Shown: positions 18,745-29,199, numbered from the stretch's first letter. The stretch is 64,000 nt of DNA from Leptobacterium flavescens (GCF_010671605.1 NZ_JAABOO010000001.1:1488001-1552000); one strand, 5' to 3'. Numbers and translations: made by a program. The notes: generated from the letters alone by a model not told the origin.

Positions 18745-19437
18745 TTAATTTACTGTGAACTCCCATATCTGGCCTATACTTTTGGCCCCTGAATCATCTG
18801 TGGTATCGATTCTCCAGTAATAGGTCATTCCTGATGTTACCGTAACATCAAAAGTCTCGGCAGTAATACCTGTCTGGAATGATGGCGGATCTACTTCTGT
18901 TCCGAAAAACAACTCATAAGTTAAAGTGTCTTCAGTATCCGTATCTCCTCCCATCCACGTCAGGGAAACTGTACCGGCATCCACACTACCTTCATCGGCC
19001 GGACTTACCAATGCCGCTGTAAAAGGAGCGTAATTTGCCACACCATCACCTTCTGTATAGAAAGCCTGAGTAGGAGTTGGTGTACTTGAAGCACCTTCGC
19101 TATCCAAAGTAGTAACACTCCAGTAAAAAGCCACTGCTCTTTCCAGGGTAATGGTCACCTGACTTTGATTAACCGATCTTCTTTCCTCTATCTGAGTCAG
19201 GTTTCTGTCGCGCGCGATCACGATTTCATAGCGTACCGTCTGCCCTTCAGGATCTGTCGCATCAGACCAATCGAAAGTGATATTATTATCAATACACAAA
19301 AGGTCGGGAGACGGGAATATTAATTGTGCGGTTGTAGGCGGTTCGTTTGGTGGCGGTCCGTCACTTCCACCGCCACATGCAAAACTCACCAATCCTAAGA
19401 CCATTAATACTATATGTTTCTTTATATTCTTTTTCAT
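18745..19437 (-). CDS. Lipoprotein with two fibronectin-like domains
   Basis: 230 residues. The lipobox (GLVSFACGGG) is followed by a Gly/Pro-rich linker and two fibronectin type III-like beta domains (about 37-130 and 138-230, each with a TYYWRIDTTDDSG- or FYWSVTTLDSEG-type strand). The start ATG overlaps the stop of the 1,218-residue gene by one base (TAATG), so translation is coupled to it. It is likely a surface-exposed lipoprotein working with the secreted partner. The function is otherwise unknown. Confidence 0.75.
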   Translation of the reverse strand: MKKNIKKHIVLMVLGLVSFACGGGSDGPPPNEPPTTAQLIFPSPDLLCIDNNITFDWSDATDPEGQTVRYEIVIARDRNLTQIEERRSVNQSQVTITLERAVAFYWSVTTLDSEGASSTPTPTQAFYTEGDGVANYAPFTAALVSPADEGSVDAGTVSLTWMGGDTDTEDTLTYELFFGTEVDPPSFQTGITAETFDVTVTSGMTYYWRIDTTDDSGAKSIGQIWEFTVN

Positions 19438-22400
19438 TACTTAACAATTTTTAATACTATCGGATTTTCAATATCTAGTCTCACAAAATAAATTCCTCCC
19501 GGAAGATTGCCGAACGGTACATTTAATCTGTTACCGCTAACATTCAATCGTTGCTGATATACCTGCTGACCGGAAATGTTAAATACCCTTACCGGAACTG
19601 TTTGCTGGCCACCAACAACAGATGGCATTGTAATGGTTAAATTATTTATTACAGGATTCGGGCTTGCCACCACAGAATCTACTCCTGCTCCATCTATAGA
19701 AAGTGAAACTACTCCCTCACACAGACGAGATGAACTTACTTCCAGTACTCCGGAACCTTGAAGGTCTACTTCAAAGGCACGCTCATTGGTTGTGAGGATC
19801 AATTCTCCGTTAAATCTTATATCAAATGGTCCTGTACCGGTATTTACACTTAATGAATAGGTTCCGAATGCTACGGATTGCTGACCGAAATCTATATCCA
19901 GCGGAGCCGCTTCATCTATATTCACTTCAAAACACTGCTCAAAAGTCTGTCCTTCCACACTAATACATACCACATAAGCTCCTACAGGTACATCCTGGAA
20001 ACTTGTATTGGAAGTAAAGCTCTGATTTAAATTCAATCCGTTACCGGTTAATACAGCAGTATAATTAAATGAAGCTTCCTGTGCAGTTACATTGATCACT
20101 CCATTTTCCTCACCCGGGCAGGTTTCAGAGATAGTTTCTACTCTAAGGTTATCCGGTGCGGCAAAACTTGTATCACACACATCACCTATTCCGTTACCAT
20201 TAGAATCTGCCTGATCGGCATTCGGGGTGTCGGGGCAGTTATCATCAACATCCGGCACTCCGTCACCATCACCATCCTGACAAGCGTCTCCAACACCGTC
20301 ATTATCGGCATCGGCCTGATCAGGGTTGAAATTCATCGGACAGTTATCATCGATATCCAATACTCCGTCATTGTCTGTATCCTGACATGCATCTCCAATT
20401 CCGTTGTTATCAGCATCGGCCTGGTCTGCATTCGGCGTATTCGGACAGTTATCCACTCCGTTCAATACTCCATCTGAGTCGTTATCCCCATTCGGGTCCT
20501 GCGTAAATGATCCTGTAAATAATCCTCTACCATGAGTAGCTGCTAAAACCGCATTATCTGACGTTCTCAGATCAAGGTCTACAACCGCAACATTACGCAT
20601 TCCGTTAAAGGACTGCTCCCAGGTTGGGCTTGCATTTGAAAAATTAGTAGTTCTCCAAACCCCGAATTGAGTCCCAACAATGGCTTCATTAGGGTTTAAA
20701 GGGTTCTGAAGGATACTGAATACAGGAATATTCGGCAGGTTTCCTTCTTTAGGTAACCAGGTTTCTCCGTTATCTTCCGAATACCATACGCTTTGCACTC
20801 CATAGTTGGAAGCAGTAGCAAAAATTGTAATATTATTAGCTCCGAATTCTATATCCGAGATAGAACCAACAAAATCTGGTCCGGAAATATCGGTCCACTC
20901 AGGAGATTCTCCATCAGCATTTTCTATACTGAATAAAGTTCCGTCTTCTGTTCCTACCAATAACCTGGTGGCATCGGTAACAAAAGGTGATACTTTAAAA
21001 GAAGAGATGGTTTTCCCTGCTATATCCACATCTGTTAAGAATTCCTCTTCAATACTTCCTGCTCCATTTTTAATATTGGAATATCGTCCGATACGTGTCG
21101 ACGCATTATTAGAAGCATTGATATACAGGATATCCAGATTACCATCTAGTTCGGCCTCATTTATAAAGTTTCCTTCCTGAGGTGTTCTGACAATGGTATA
21201 ATTTGTAGATTCTATCTGCCCGAAAACACCGATCGGCGCTCCACGAGGAGTAGAAAAGGCATTGGTAACAATAGGTAATTCAAAATATCTGTAATTGATA
21301 AACTGAGTAGAGCCTATATAATATTCTCCTTCAGGATCGAACTGGGCAAAGGCCCCGTCTCCGGTAGTAATATCGAAAAACGGATCCGCACCACCTGTAG
21401 GTGTGAAGTTAAACGGTGTTCCGTTATCCTGTGTTCCCCCCGCAAGGTTATTAGCGCTTTCTTCATTAATACTTCCGAAGTAGAACTGAGTAACATTATA
21501 ATTGTTATTTCTTACTCCGAAATTAGTGTTCGGTGCCTGACCACTGGTAGCAAGATCACCGTTATAATAGATACCTCCATCAGTTCCGAAAACCGCCTGA
21601 TTGGAATTTCCGGGTCTGAAAACAATAGCATGCTGATCTGCGTGAACCAGGGAAACATCCAGGCTACCCTGGAAAAAGAGGTTCCATACAGAGATCTGTT
21701 GCCATGCCACTGAAGGTGTAACTTTATCTACCGTACCTCTGAACAGGTCAATACCTCCGATATAAAGAATACTATCATCATTCGGGTCTACCTCAATAGG
21801 AAGGTCATAAAAAGCCTGTCCTCTGGCGTAATCCGTACTTGGAATACCGTCATCAACATCAGCCGGTTCATTAAGCTGGGTGAAGCTGGCAAAGGCATCC
21901 GTAGTAAGGAATACATCTGCTTCACCATTTACATTTACTGCTGCATATAATACGTTGGCATCCTGTTGGGATACTTCAATCTCCGTTCTTCTTGCATTAG
22001 GAATGGTATTGATAAGCGTAAAGGTTGTTCCGTCTGAAGATCTGAAGATATCTCCTCCCGGATCACCTGTAACATCTCTGGTTGTAGCAAGCCAGATATT
22101 ATTGTTTATATCGAGTTCCAGGTCATTCGGGTTAATAGAACCACCACTGCTTGAAGTTATTGTAATCAGACTCCATGTATCTCCGCCATCTGTAGATCTG
22201 TATAGTCCTCTTTCAAAAACACTTAAAAACGCCAATGGCGTTGAAGTTCCTCCGATAAGTCTGTCTGCAGAATTACTGGCTGCCGTCATGTAGAGTTCTG
22301 TTGAACCACCTACGTTTCTGGCGATAATATCATTAATATAGAAGATCCCTCCTACGAATATATTACTTCCCGAAGGAGTAAGCGTTCCGTTAGGTCCTCC

Positions 22401-23093
22401 GAAAACCATTTCCCAGTTAGCACCTCCGTCCGTAGAACGATATACTCCGTTTCCGATAACCGCTCCGTTAACATAGGATTCTCCGGAAGAAGCATAAAAA
22501 GTGTTAGTATCATTAGGATCGAAGATAATCTGACTCACCGCAATATTTTCCGGTACGCCATCTATCAAAGTCCAGCTGGAATCTTCATCTGTAATATCTT
22601 CGTTTACCCAGAGACCTCCACTTACACCCCCTGCAAACACTCTTTGGTTGTTTGCATCATTAGGGTCGAACATAATAGCTCTGGTTCTTCCTCCAAAGTT
22701 ATTAGGACCTCTTTCTACCCAGGCATTTCCCGGACTGTCACCAGGCACTCCCTGTCTGACAAGTTTGGCTTCTTCAATAAGCTGGTGCTGGATTGCAAGT
22801 GCCCCTCTGTGGTCGGGGTATCCTAAGTTAGGATCTATGGTACGATCCCATAATTGTTCGAAGTAAGCGTTAGGTGGTAAGCCTTTGGCCTTACGATCTT
22901 TTTTACTTAAGTACCTGGAATCCTTATACGGACTGTTTTTCAGGAATTCTCTGTGTTTTTCACGAAGTTCGGCCGAACTCAATTCGACTTCAGTCTCCGA
23001 AAATGTTTCAACATTCTTCTCCGTAATAAAATATGCGAGGGCCAATCCACATATTATTACGGGAATAAGTAGAAGTAATTTTTTCTTCATCAA
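19437..23093 (-). CDS. Large secreted BNR/sortilin-like propeller protein with TSP3 repeats and T9SS sorting domain
   Basis: 1,218 residues. An N-terminal signal or anchor helix is followed by a VPS10/BNR-type beta-propeller (about 110-850). Repeated Asp-box motifs are present (YRSTDGGANWEMV, YRSTDGGDTWSLI, YSEDNGETWLP). Calcium-binding thrombospondin type 3 repeats follow (about 860-970, DNDGVLDIDDNCP type), then a beta-rich domain. The final 80 residues match a T9SS type A C-terminal sorting domain: PNPVINNLTI, VRVFNISGQQVYQQ and LPGGIYFVRL. It is predicted to be exported through T9SS and attached to the surface. The role is unknown; propellers of this kind occur in adhesins and glycan-active proteins. 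It is coupled to the downstream lipoprotein. Confidence 0.88.
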   Translation of the reverse strand: MMKKKLLLLIPVIICGLALAYFITEKNVETFSETEVELSSAELREKHREFLKNSPYKDSRYLSKKDRKAKGLPPNAYFEQLWDRTIDPNLGYPDHRGALAIQHQLIEEAKLVRQGVPGDSPGNAWVERGPNNFGGRTRAIMFDPNDANNQRVFAGGVSGGLWVNEDITDEDSSWTLIDGVPENIAVSQIIFDPNDTNTFYASSGESYVNGAVIGNGVYRSTDGGANWEMVFGGPNGTLTPSGSNIFVGGIFYINDIIARNVGGSTELYMTAASNSADRLIGGTSTPLAFLSVFERGLYRSTDGGDTWSLITITSSSGGSINPNDLELDINNNIWLATTRDVTGDPGGDIFRSSDGTTFTLINTIPNARRTEIEVSQQDANVLYAAVNVNGEADVFLTTDAFASFTQLNEPADVDDGIPSTDYARGQAFYDLPIEVDPNDDSILYIGGIDLFRGTVDKVTPSVAWQQISVWNLFFQGSLDVSLVHADQHAIVFRPGNSNQAVFGTDGGIYYNGDLATSGQAPNTNFGVRNNNYNVTQFYFGSINEESANNLAGGTQDNGTPFNFTPTGGADPFFDITTGDGAFAQFDPEGEYYIGSTQFINYRYFELPIVTNAFSTPRGAPIGVFGQIESTNYTIVRTPQEGNFINEAELDGNLDILYINASNNASTRIGRYSNIKNGAGSIEEEFLTDVDIAGKTISSFKVSPFVTDATRLLVGTEDGTLFSIENADGESPEWTDISGPDFVGSISDIEFGANNITIFATASNYGVQSVWYSEDNGETWLPKEGNLPNIPVFSILQNPLNPNEAIVGTQFGVWRTTNFSNASPTWEQSFNGMRNVAVVDLDLRTSDNAVLAATHGRGLFTGSFTQDPNGDNDSDGVLNGVDNCPNTPNADQADADNNGIGDACQDTDNDGVLDIDDNCPMNFNPDQADADNDGVGDACQDGDGDGVPDVDDNCPDTPNADQADSNGNGIGDVCDTSFAAPDNLRVETISETCPGEENGVINVTAQEASFNYTAVLTGNGLNLNQSFTSNTSFQDVPVGAYVVCISVEGQTFEQCFEVNIDEAAPLDIDFGQQSVAFGTYSLSVNTGTGPFDIRFNGELILTTNERAFEVDLQGSGVLEVSSSRLCEGVVSLSIDGAGVDSVVASPNPVINNLTITMPSVVGGQQTVPVRVFNISGQQVYQQRLNVSGNRLNVPFGNLPGGIYFVRLDIENPIVLKIVK

Positions 23094-23263
23094 TTCTCAA
23101 TTAAAAGTTATGTTAGTTAAAGTCTATTTCTATATAATCCTTATATCGGCAAAAACCCTACCCCCAAAATTGTTAAAATTTTGTGAAAAAGGTTGTCTAA
23201 AGTATGTTTTATTAAGGAATAGTCAAAATTAATCAGGTTATTTAACTTTTAACTGATTTACCG

Positions 23264-24601
23264 TTAACAATTTATCTTCTTAATGAGCTGGGTAACCCTT
23301 CCATCAGTAAGGCTGGCAATAAAACAACAGATATTGAGAATTGTATGATAAGGCGATGTATCGGTCTGAAGGAATTTCTGAGGTATCAGGTGCAGTACCA
23401 GTTTGTCGTAATTGGTTTCCTGGCCGTTTAATCTTCGGAGCGCCCCCTGAACAAAAACATCCAGCAGCTTGGCAATAATAGCGTAACCGGAGATCTCTTT
23501 TTCCACCACTTCCTGCGATCTGTAGATCTTTTCCACACTCAGTTTTATAATATCGTTTATCTGAGCCGTATATTCCGATCGCTCCAATAGTGAAGTATTG
23601 AATTCCCCTTTAAGGATACTCTCTTCATTTTCCATAAAAACCCTGGTGGCTTCGCCTATTAAGGTACTTACGGAAAGAGCCCTCAGGTAACTCAGGCGAT
23701 CTTCGGTAGTGGTAAGGGAATGGTATTTTTTAGTGTTGATCTTATCTTTTACCAGTTTGATAAGATATTCCAGGGCATAGGATTCATCGATCAGGCCGAG
23801 GTTGATGCCGTCTTCAAAATCGATGATCGTATAACAAATATCATCTGCGGCTTCTACGAGATAGGTAAGCGGATGCCTGCAATAAGAGATATCTTTTCCT
23901 TTTCTGGTCTGTATCAATCCGAGATCGGAAGCTATGTCGTTTACAAAGGCCTTTTCCGACTGGAAGAAGCCGAATTTCTTATCTGCAATATGTGAAGTTG
24001 GTTTTTTAGGAAGGGATTCTTTAGGGTATTTCATAAATGCTCCGAGCGTAGCATAACTCAATCTCAAACCTCCTTCTATTCCCTTCCTGCTTTCGGTAAG
24101 GATCTTCAGACCGTTAGCATTCCCTTCAAAATCCACAAGGTCCTGATATTCCTTCTCGCTCAGAATATCTTTAAAACGGCTTCCATTCCCGTTCTTAAAA
24201 TACTCTCCGATAGCTTTTTCCCCGCTATGGCCAAAAGGCGGGTTACCTATGTCATGTGCCAGGGCTGCTGCGGCAACCACCGCGCCGAAATCATTAAAAT
24301 GATAACCGTGTATTTCCTTTAAATAAGGATGCTTTTCCAGAACCTGTTTTCCTGCCAGTCTTCCGAGGCTACGGCCGACAACAGATACCTCCAGGCTATG
24401 CGTAAGCCGGGTATGGACAAAGTCTGTTTTGGAAAGGGGAATAACCTGGGTCTTATCCTGTAAACTTCGGAAAGCAGAAGAGAAAATAACACGATCATAA
24501 TCTACTTCAAAACCCAATCGTGTTTCATCCTGTTCTTTTCTGAGACGTTTATGAGTATCTCCAAATCTTTTTAAGGACAAAAGCTGTTCCCAATGCATCA
24601 T
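23264..24601 (-). CDS. dgt: Deoxyguanosinetriphosphate triphosphohydrolase-like protein
   Basis: 445 residues. HD-domain dNTP triphosphohydrolase that cleaves dGTP to deoxyguanosine and triphosphate. Visible features: FRSLQDKTQV and THSLEVSVVGRSLG near the N-terminus, the HD motif AALAHDIGNPPFGHSGEKA, and the later EAADDICYTIIDFEDG. The length fits the type 1 Dgt subfamily. It is encoded near nrdA and nrdB, which make dNTPs. The ATG at 24601 lies only seven bases past a TAACTTTG box, suggesting a near-leaderless mRNA. A second ATG directly follows the first. Confidence 0.92.
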   Translation of the reverse strand: MMHWEQLLSLKRFGDTHKRLRKEQDETRLGFEVDYDRVIFSSAFRSLQDKTQVIPLSKTDFVHTRLTHSLEVSVVGRSLGRLAGKQVLEKHPYLKEIHGYHFNDFGAVVAAAALAHDIGNPPFGHSGEKAIGEYFKNGNGSRFKDILSEKEYQDLVDFEGNANGLKILTESRKGIEGGLRLSYATLGAFMKYPKESLPKKPTSHIADKKFGFFQSEKAFVNDIASDLGLIQTRKGKDISYCRHPLTYLVEAADDICYTIIDFEDGINLGLIDESYALEYLIKLVKDKINTKKYHSLTTTEDRLSYLRALSVSTLIGEATRVFMENEESILKGEFNTSLLERSEYTAQINDIIKLSVEKIYRSQEVVEKEISGYAIIAKLLDVFVQGALRRLNGQETNYDKLVLHLIPQKFLQTDTSPYHTILNICCFIASLTDGRVTQLIKKINC

Positions 24602-24608
24602 ATCTTTC

Positions 24609-24616
24609 CAAAGTTA
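24609..24616 (-). promoter_or_regulatory. Putative -7 box of dgt, almost touching the start codon
   Basis: TAACTTTG on the minus strand, ending seven bases before the dgt ATG. A transcript starting a few bases downstream would have almost no leader. No -33 TTG is seen. Confidence 0.5.
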
Positions 24617-24630
24617 TTTATGTTAAAAAT

Positions 24631-24660
24631 GAAAAGGGAAGCTATTACACCTCCCTTTTC
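24631..24660 (-). terminator. Terminator of nrdA
   Basis: GAAAAGGGA (24631-24639) and TCCCTTTTC (24652-24660) form a 9-bp stem between the nrdA stop and the dgt promoter, with a T-rich tract beyond it on the minus strand. Confidence 0.65.
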
Positions 24661-24685
24661 CGGTTAAGTTCAAACAGATTAATAA

Positions 24686-27115
24686 TTAAGAACCACACAT
24701 AAGACAATCGTCATCCTCGCTTTCGCGGGATTTTGCCAGCATTTCTTTCAACTCCTGGGGCGTCAGAGGTTCTACCGGAACCTGAGAGGGCTTATTCATG
24801 GCAGGTTGTGCCACGCTTGCCGTACTTGCTACCGGTTCTGATTTTTTCGTATTATCCAGGGTAAATTTAATCGCATCTACCGCAGATTTGGTCCTAAGGT
24901 AATACATTCCTGTCTTTAATCCACTTTTCCAGGCATAAAAATGCATAGAAGTCAGTTTAGCGAAGGTTGCACCCTCCATAAACAGGTTGAGCGACTGCGA
25001 CTGATCTATAAAATACCCTCTGTGACGTGACATATCTATAATATCCTTCATACTCAATTCCCATACGGTCTTGTACAGATCTTTTATATCCTGAGGGATA
25101 CCGTCTATATGCTGTATAGAACCGTTTGCCCGCATCAGCTCTTGCTTCAGATCTTCATTCCACAGTCCTAAGTTAACCAAATCTTCCAATAAATGTTTAT
25201 TTACTACGATAAACTCACCGGATAGTACCCTTCTGGTGTAAATATTAGAAGTATAAGGCTCAAAACATTCGTTATTTCCAAGGATCTGAGAGGTAGAAGC
25301 GGTTGGCATTGGTGCCACTAAAAGAGAGTTTCTCACTCCGTGCTTCTTAACATCCTTTCTCAATTTACCCCAGTCCCAGCGACCGCTCAATTCATCATCT
25401 TTAATTCCCCACATATTGTGCTGGAACTCACCTTCAGAGATCGGCGATCCTTTATAAGTTTCATAAGGCCCGTCTTTCTTGGCTTCTTCCATAGAAGCTG
25501 TTACTGCCGCAAAGTAAAGGGTCTCGAATATTTCCTGGTTTAGTTTTTTAGCTTCATCACTTGTAAAAGGCATTCTTAGCATGATAAAGGTATCAGCAAG
25601 TCCCTGAACTCCCAAACCTACCGGTCTGTGACGGAAGTTCGAGTTTTGAGCCTCTATCACCGGATAGTAATTCCTGTCGATTACCCTGTTAAGGTTTTTG
25701 GTTACCCTTTTAGTTACCTTGAAAAGTTCTTTATGATCAAACTCCCCGTTCTTAACAAACATCGGAAGTGCTATGGATGCCAGGTTACAAACAGCTACCT
25801 CATCCGGAGACGTATATTCAAGTATTTCTGTACAAAGGTTGGATGAACGGATAGTTCCCAGGTTCTTCTGGTTGGATTTCCTGTTGGCCGCATCCTTGTA
25901 AAGCATATAAGGAGTTCCTGTTTCAATTTGCGATTCCAGGATCTTCTCCCAAAGCTCTCTCGCCTTGATAGTCTTTCTTCCTTTTCCGGCCTTTTCGTAT
26001 CCTTCGTACATTTTTTCAAACTCATCGCCATAGCTATCAAAAAGTCCCGGGCATTCGTTAGGACACATCAGCGTCCATGTTCCGTCTTCCTGTACCCTCT
26101 TCATAAACAGATCGGGCATCCACATTGCGTAAAAGAGGTCACGCGCACGCATCTCTTCCTTACCGTGGTTTTTCTTCAGGTCGAGGAAATCAAAAATATC
26201 TGCATGCCACGGTTCTACATAGATGGCAAAACTCCCTTTTCTTTTTCCACCTCCCTGATCTACATAACGTGCCGTATCGTTAAACACCCGTAGCATTGGC
26301 ACGATCCCGTTAGAAGTTCCGTTCGTACCACCTATGTAAGATCCTGTAGCACGTATATTGTGAATAGACAATCCTATCCCTCCCGCAGACTGAGAGATCT
26401 TGGCTGTCTGTTTTAGCGTATCGTATATTCCGTCTATACTGTCATCCTTCATGGTTAGAAGAAAGCAAGACGACATTTGCGGTTTTGGCGTTCCGGAGTT
26501 AAAAAGCGTAGGCGTCGCGTGAGTGAAGTACTTCTTGGACATCAACTCGTAGGTCTCTATCACACTGTCTATATCATCCAGGTGAATTCCCACGGAAACC
26601 CTCATCAGCATGTGTTGCGGACGCTCTGCTATCATTCCGTTGATCTTGAGAAGGTACGATCGCTCCAGCGTTTTAAATCCGAAGTAATCATAACCGAAAT
26701 CGCGATTGTAAATGATCGTGGAGTCCAGGGTCTCGGCATTATCCATGATCACTTTATAAACTTCATCCGAAAGCAATGGTGCTTTTTTATTGGTTCTCGG
26801 ATTTACGTAGTTATACAGATCGGTCATGGTCTCTGAGAACGACTTCTTGGTATTCTTATGCAGGTTGGATACCGATATCCTTGCTGCGAGACGTGCGTAA
26901 TCCGGATGGGTGGTCGTCATTGTGGCGGCTATCTCGGCAGCCAGATTATCCAGCTCCGAAGTGGTGACCCCATCGTACAATCCTTCAATAACCCTCATGG
27001 CTACCTTTACAGGATCTACCAGGTCGTTTAACCCATAACACAATTTTCTAACCCGCGATGTGATCTTATCGAACATCATCGGCTCTTTTTTTCCATCTCT
27101 TTTAACTACGAACAT
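24686..27115 (-). CDS. nrdA: Ribonucleoside-diphosphate reductase alpha (large) subunit
   Basis: 809 residues. Aerobic class I ribonucleotide reductase that converts NDPs to dNDPs. The N-terminal ATP-cone ([17 protein letters not shown]) indicates allosteric activity control. Catalytic regions are visible: [15 protein letters not shown] with the first cysteine, and [25 protein letters not shown] with Cys, Glu and Cys. The loop [19 protein letters not shown] and the C-terminal redox tail DDCLMCGS are also present. It lies downstream of nrdB on the same strand with a 169-base gap that shows no clear TAnnTTTG box. The gap may hold an internal promoter or only a leader. Confidence 0.96.
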   Translation of the reverse strand: MFVVKRDGKKEPMMFDKITSRVRKLCYGLNDLVDPVKVAMRVIEGLYDGVTTSELDNLAAEIAATMTTTHPDYARLAARISVSNLHKNTKKSFSETMTDLYNYVNPRTNKKAPLLSDEVYKVIMDNAETLDSTIIYNRDFGYDYFGFKTLERSYLLKINGMIAERPQHMLMRVSVGIHLDDIDSVIETYELMSKKYFTHATPTLFNSGTPKPQMSSCFLLTMKDDSIDGIYDTLKQTAKISQSAGGIGLSIHNIRATGSYIGGTNGTSNGIVPMLRVFNDTARYVDQGGGKRKGSFAIYVEPWHADIFDFLDLKKNHGKEEMRARDLFYAMWMPDLFMKRVQEDGTWTLMCPNECPGLFDSYGDEFEKMYEGYEKAGKGRKTIKARELWEKILESQIETGTPYMLYKDAANRKSNQKNLGTIRSSNLCTEILEYTSPDEVAVCNLASIALPMFVKNGEFDHKELFKVTKRVTKNLNRVIDRNYYPVIEAQNSNFRHRPVGLGVQGLADTFIMLRMPFTSDEAKKLNQEIFETLYFAAVTASMEEAKKDGPYETYKGSPISEGEFQHNMWGIKDDELSGRWDWGKLRKDVKKHGVRNSLLVAPMPTASTSQILGNNECFEPYTSNIYTRRVLSGEFIVVNKHLLEDLVNLGLWNEDLKQELMRANGSIQHIDGIPQDIKDLYKTVWELSMKDIIDMSRHRGYFIDQSQSLNLFMEGATFAKLTSMHFYAWKSGLKTGMYYLRTKSAVDAIKFTLDNTKKSEPVASTASVAQPAMNKPSQVPVEPLTPQELKEMLAKSRESEDDDCLMCGS

Positions 27116-27284
27116 GCCTAATTATATTTTAATTTAAACCCTAATTTTATCTCTTAAGTCGAAAAACCTGTTATAAGACATTCCACAGTCCGATCAGAAT
27201 AAACCATTCTCAACCGGAATCAATAAATATCAATCCTAAGAATTTAACAGGTAGTTTGGTTAGTTGCTTCCTGCAGAGAAGACC

Positions 27285-28265
27285 CTAAAAGTCTTCATCA
27301 AAGCTTATCTTATCAGCTCCGGTATCGTTGTTTAATACACCCGCCTTCTGATATTCGGACACCCGCTTCTCAAAGAAGTTGGTTTTCCCCTGAAGGGAGA
27401 TCATATCCATAAAATCAAAAGGATTGGTTGCGTTATACTCTTTTTCGCAACCCAGCTCAACAAGGAGTCGGTCTGTTACAAACTCCAGATATTGCGTCAT
27501 TAGTTTAGCATTCATTCCGATAAGACTTACCGGCAGAGATTCGGTAACGAATTCTCTTTCTATATTCAATGCATCAACTATGATCTCTTTAATTCTTTCT
27601 TTTGGCACCTTATTTACCAGGTGTTTGTTGTGAAGGTGAACGGCAAAGTCGCAGTGCATACCTTCATCACGGGAGATCAACTCATTGGAGAAGGTCAATC
27701 CCGGCATCAATCCTCTTTTCTTCAACCAGAAAATAGAGCAAAAAGCTCCTGAGAAGAAGATCCCTTCAACCGCTGCAAAAGCAATCAGTCTTTCCGCGAA
27801 ACTCGGAGATTCAATCCATTTTAATGCCCATTGCGCTTTCTTCATAATGGCCGGAAAAACCTCGATAGCTTTAAAAAGCTTATCCTTTTCTACCTCATCC
27901 TTAACATAGGTATCGATAAGAAGAGAGTAGGTCTCCGAGTGAATATTTTCCATCATGATCTGGAAACCATAAAAGAATTTGGCTTCCGAATACTGAACTT
28001 CATTTACAAAATTCTCGGCTAAGTTCTCGTTTACTATCCCGTCTGATGCAGCAAAAAACGCCAGGATATGTTTGATGAAATAACGCTCATCATCATTCAG
28101 TTTATTATTCCAATCGCTCAGGTCCTGATGTAGGTCAATTTCCTCAGCCGTCCAAAAACAAGCCTCCATTTTTTTATACCACTCCCATAAATCGTGGTGC
28201 TGGATAGGGAAAATGACAAATCGATCTTTATTTTCTTGTAAAATCGGTTCTACTGCTGCGGACAT
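27285..28265 (-). CDS. nrdB: Ribonucleoside-diphosphate reductase beta (small) subunit
   Basis: 326 residues. Di-iron/tyrosyl-radical subunit paired with NrdA. Ligand regions: [15 protein letters not shown] with the first acidic ligand, [20 protein letters not shown] followed by [17 protein letters not shown] (Glu, His and the radical-type Tyr), and [19 protein letters not shown]. The presence of Tyr points to class Ia rather than the radical-free Ic type. It is upstream of nrdA, the reverse of the usual nrdA-nrdB order. No convincing NrdR box was identified upstream. Confidence 0.95.
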   Translation of the reverse strand: MSAAVEPILQENKDRFVIFPIQHHDLWEWYKKMEACFWTAEEIDLHQDLSDWNNKLNDDERYFIKHILAFFAASDGIVNENLAENFVNEVQYSEAKFFYGFQIMMENIHSETYSLLIDTYVKDEVEKDKLFKAIEVFPAIMKKAQWALKWIESPSFAERLIAFAAVEGIFFSGAFCSIFWLKKRGLMPGLTFSNELISRDEGMHCDFAVHLHNKHLVNKVPKERIKEIIVDALNIEREFVTESLPVSLIGMNAKLMTQYLEFVTDRLLVELGCEKEYNATNPFDFMDMISLQGKTNFFEKRVSEYQKAGVLNNDTGADKISFDEDF

Positions 28266-28505
28266 CTTTTTAGTTTTTAAGGAATTAACGAATTTCTATT
28301 TGGGGTGACTTGGGACTAACAAAGATTGAAAATTGTTGGTGAAATTGAAAGGGTGAAGTAGTGTTAAAATAATAAAGTTTTTAACATGGGTTGTTGAAAT
28401 CTGTACTCCATAGCCATGGTTACTGGGCTGTTAAGAAATTGTTAAGCAAGCAACAAAACGGCAGTCTATTTTTGAAGTTGTAAGAGAGGCTAAAACAACT
28501 GAAGG
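28266..28505. other. Gap upstream of nrdB without a recognised site
   Basis: 240 bases between the start of nrdB and the 3' end of the DUF3109 gene, both on the minus strand. No ORF was seen, nor a perfect CAAAnnTA box. The nrdB promoter should lie here, perhaps with regulatory sites that could not be recognised by eye. Confidence 0.4.
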
Positions 28506-29075
28506 TTATTTCTTAATTTTTTCTGCTACTTCTTCCAGTTCGGCATACCAGTCGGCGCCGAATTTCCGGATCAGGGCCTGTTTTACAAATTTGTAAACCG
28601 GCACTCCCAGTTCTTTTCCCAGGCTACAGGCATCATCGCAGATATTCCATTTATGGTAGTTAACCGCAGCAAATTCGGAATATTGCTTTACCCTTACCGG
28701 GTACAAATGACAGGAAACAGGTTTTTTCCATTCCACTTCTCCCTGATTATAGGCTTCTTCAATTCCGCAAAGGGCTGTTTTCTTTTCGTCGAAGATCACA
28801 TAAGCACATTCGCTCCCGTTTACCAGAGGGGTTTCCCATTCGCCGTCCCAACCTTTTACATGAGTCCCCTGTTCTTCTATAGCAGCGACCCCTTCTTTTC
28901 TTAAAAAGGGCTTTACTTTAGGGTAGATCTCCTCCAGTATCTTTACTTCTTCCTCATCAAGCGGAGCTCCGGCTTCACCATCCACACAGCAGGCCCCTTT
29001 GCAGGCTGTTAAATTGCATACAAAGTCGTTTTCGAGGATCTCTTCTGATATTATGGTCTTTCCCAGTTGAAACAT
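28506..29075 (-). CDS. DUF3109-family cysteine-rich protein
   Basis: 189 residues. Bacteroidetes protein with an YkgJ-like zinc/iron-cluster cysteine pattern: CNLTACKGACC near residues 20-30, then CAYVIFD, ALCGIEEAY, VSCHLYPVR and WNICDDACSLGKELG. The spacing suggests metal or Fe-S binding, but the role is unknown. The ATG lies four bases past a TATCTTTG box with a TTG 18 bases further upstream, so the mRNA may be effectively leaderless. The gene is divergent from the MarC-family gene. Confidence 0.85.
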   Translation of the reverse strand: MFQLGKTIISEEILENDFVCNLTACKGACCVDGEAGAPLDEEEVKILEEIYPKVKPFLRKEGVAAIEEQGTHVKGWDGEWETPLVNGSECAYVIFDEKKTALCGIEEAYNQGEVEWKKPVSCHLYPVRVKQYSEFAAVNYHKWNICDDACSLGKELGVPVYKFVKQALIRKFGADWYAELEEVAEKIKK

Positions 29076-29079
29076 GGGG

Positions 29080-29108
29080 CAAAGATACTTTTATTTGGTA
29101 AAAATCAA
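29080..29108 (-). promoter_or_regulatory. Complete -33/-7 promoter of the DUF3109 gene
   Basis: On the minus strand: TTG (29108-29106), 18 bases, TATCTTTG (29087-29080), four bases (CCCC), then ATG. This is the best-formed promoter in the window and places the transcription start at or beside the start codon. Confidence 0.65.
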
Positions 29109-29167
29109 GGGTCGGCAGCAAATGAAATTTTCAGCGGTTTTTCTGTTAAAATTGATTGGGGAATTCA

Positions 29168-29175
29168 TAATTTTG
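29168..29175 (+). promoter_or_regulatory. Putative -7 box of the MarC-family gene
   Basis: TAATTTTG ending 24 bases before the ATG at 29200. It lies inside the longer possible reading frame and so argues for the ATG at 29200. Confidence 0.6.
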
Positions 29176-29199
29176 CGCGGAAATAAAAAACTGATAACT

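Noticed and set aside
19576-23232. Several plus-strand frames within the T9SS protein gene
   Set aside because: They are antisense shadows of a single well-supported 1,218-residue protein.
28266-28505. NrdR-type operator upstream of nrdB
   Set aside because: No pair of matching boxes could be identified by eye.
29074-29199. Longer N-terminus for the MarC-family protein
   Set aside because: The extra 42 codons overlap the divergent promoters, and the extension is not MarC-like.
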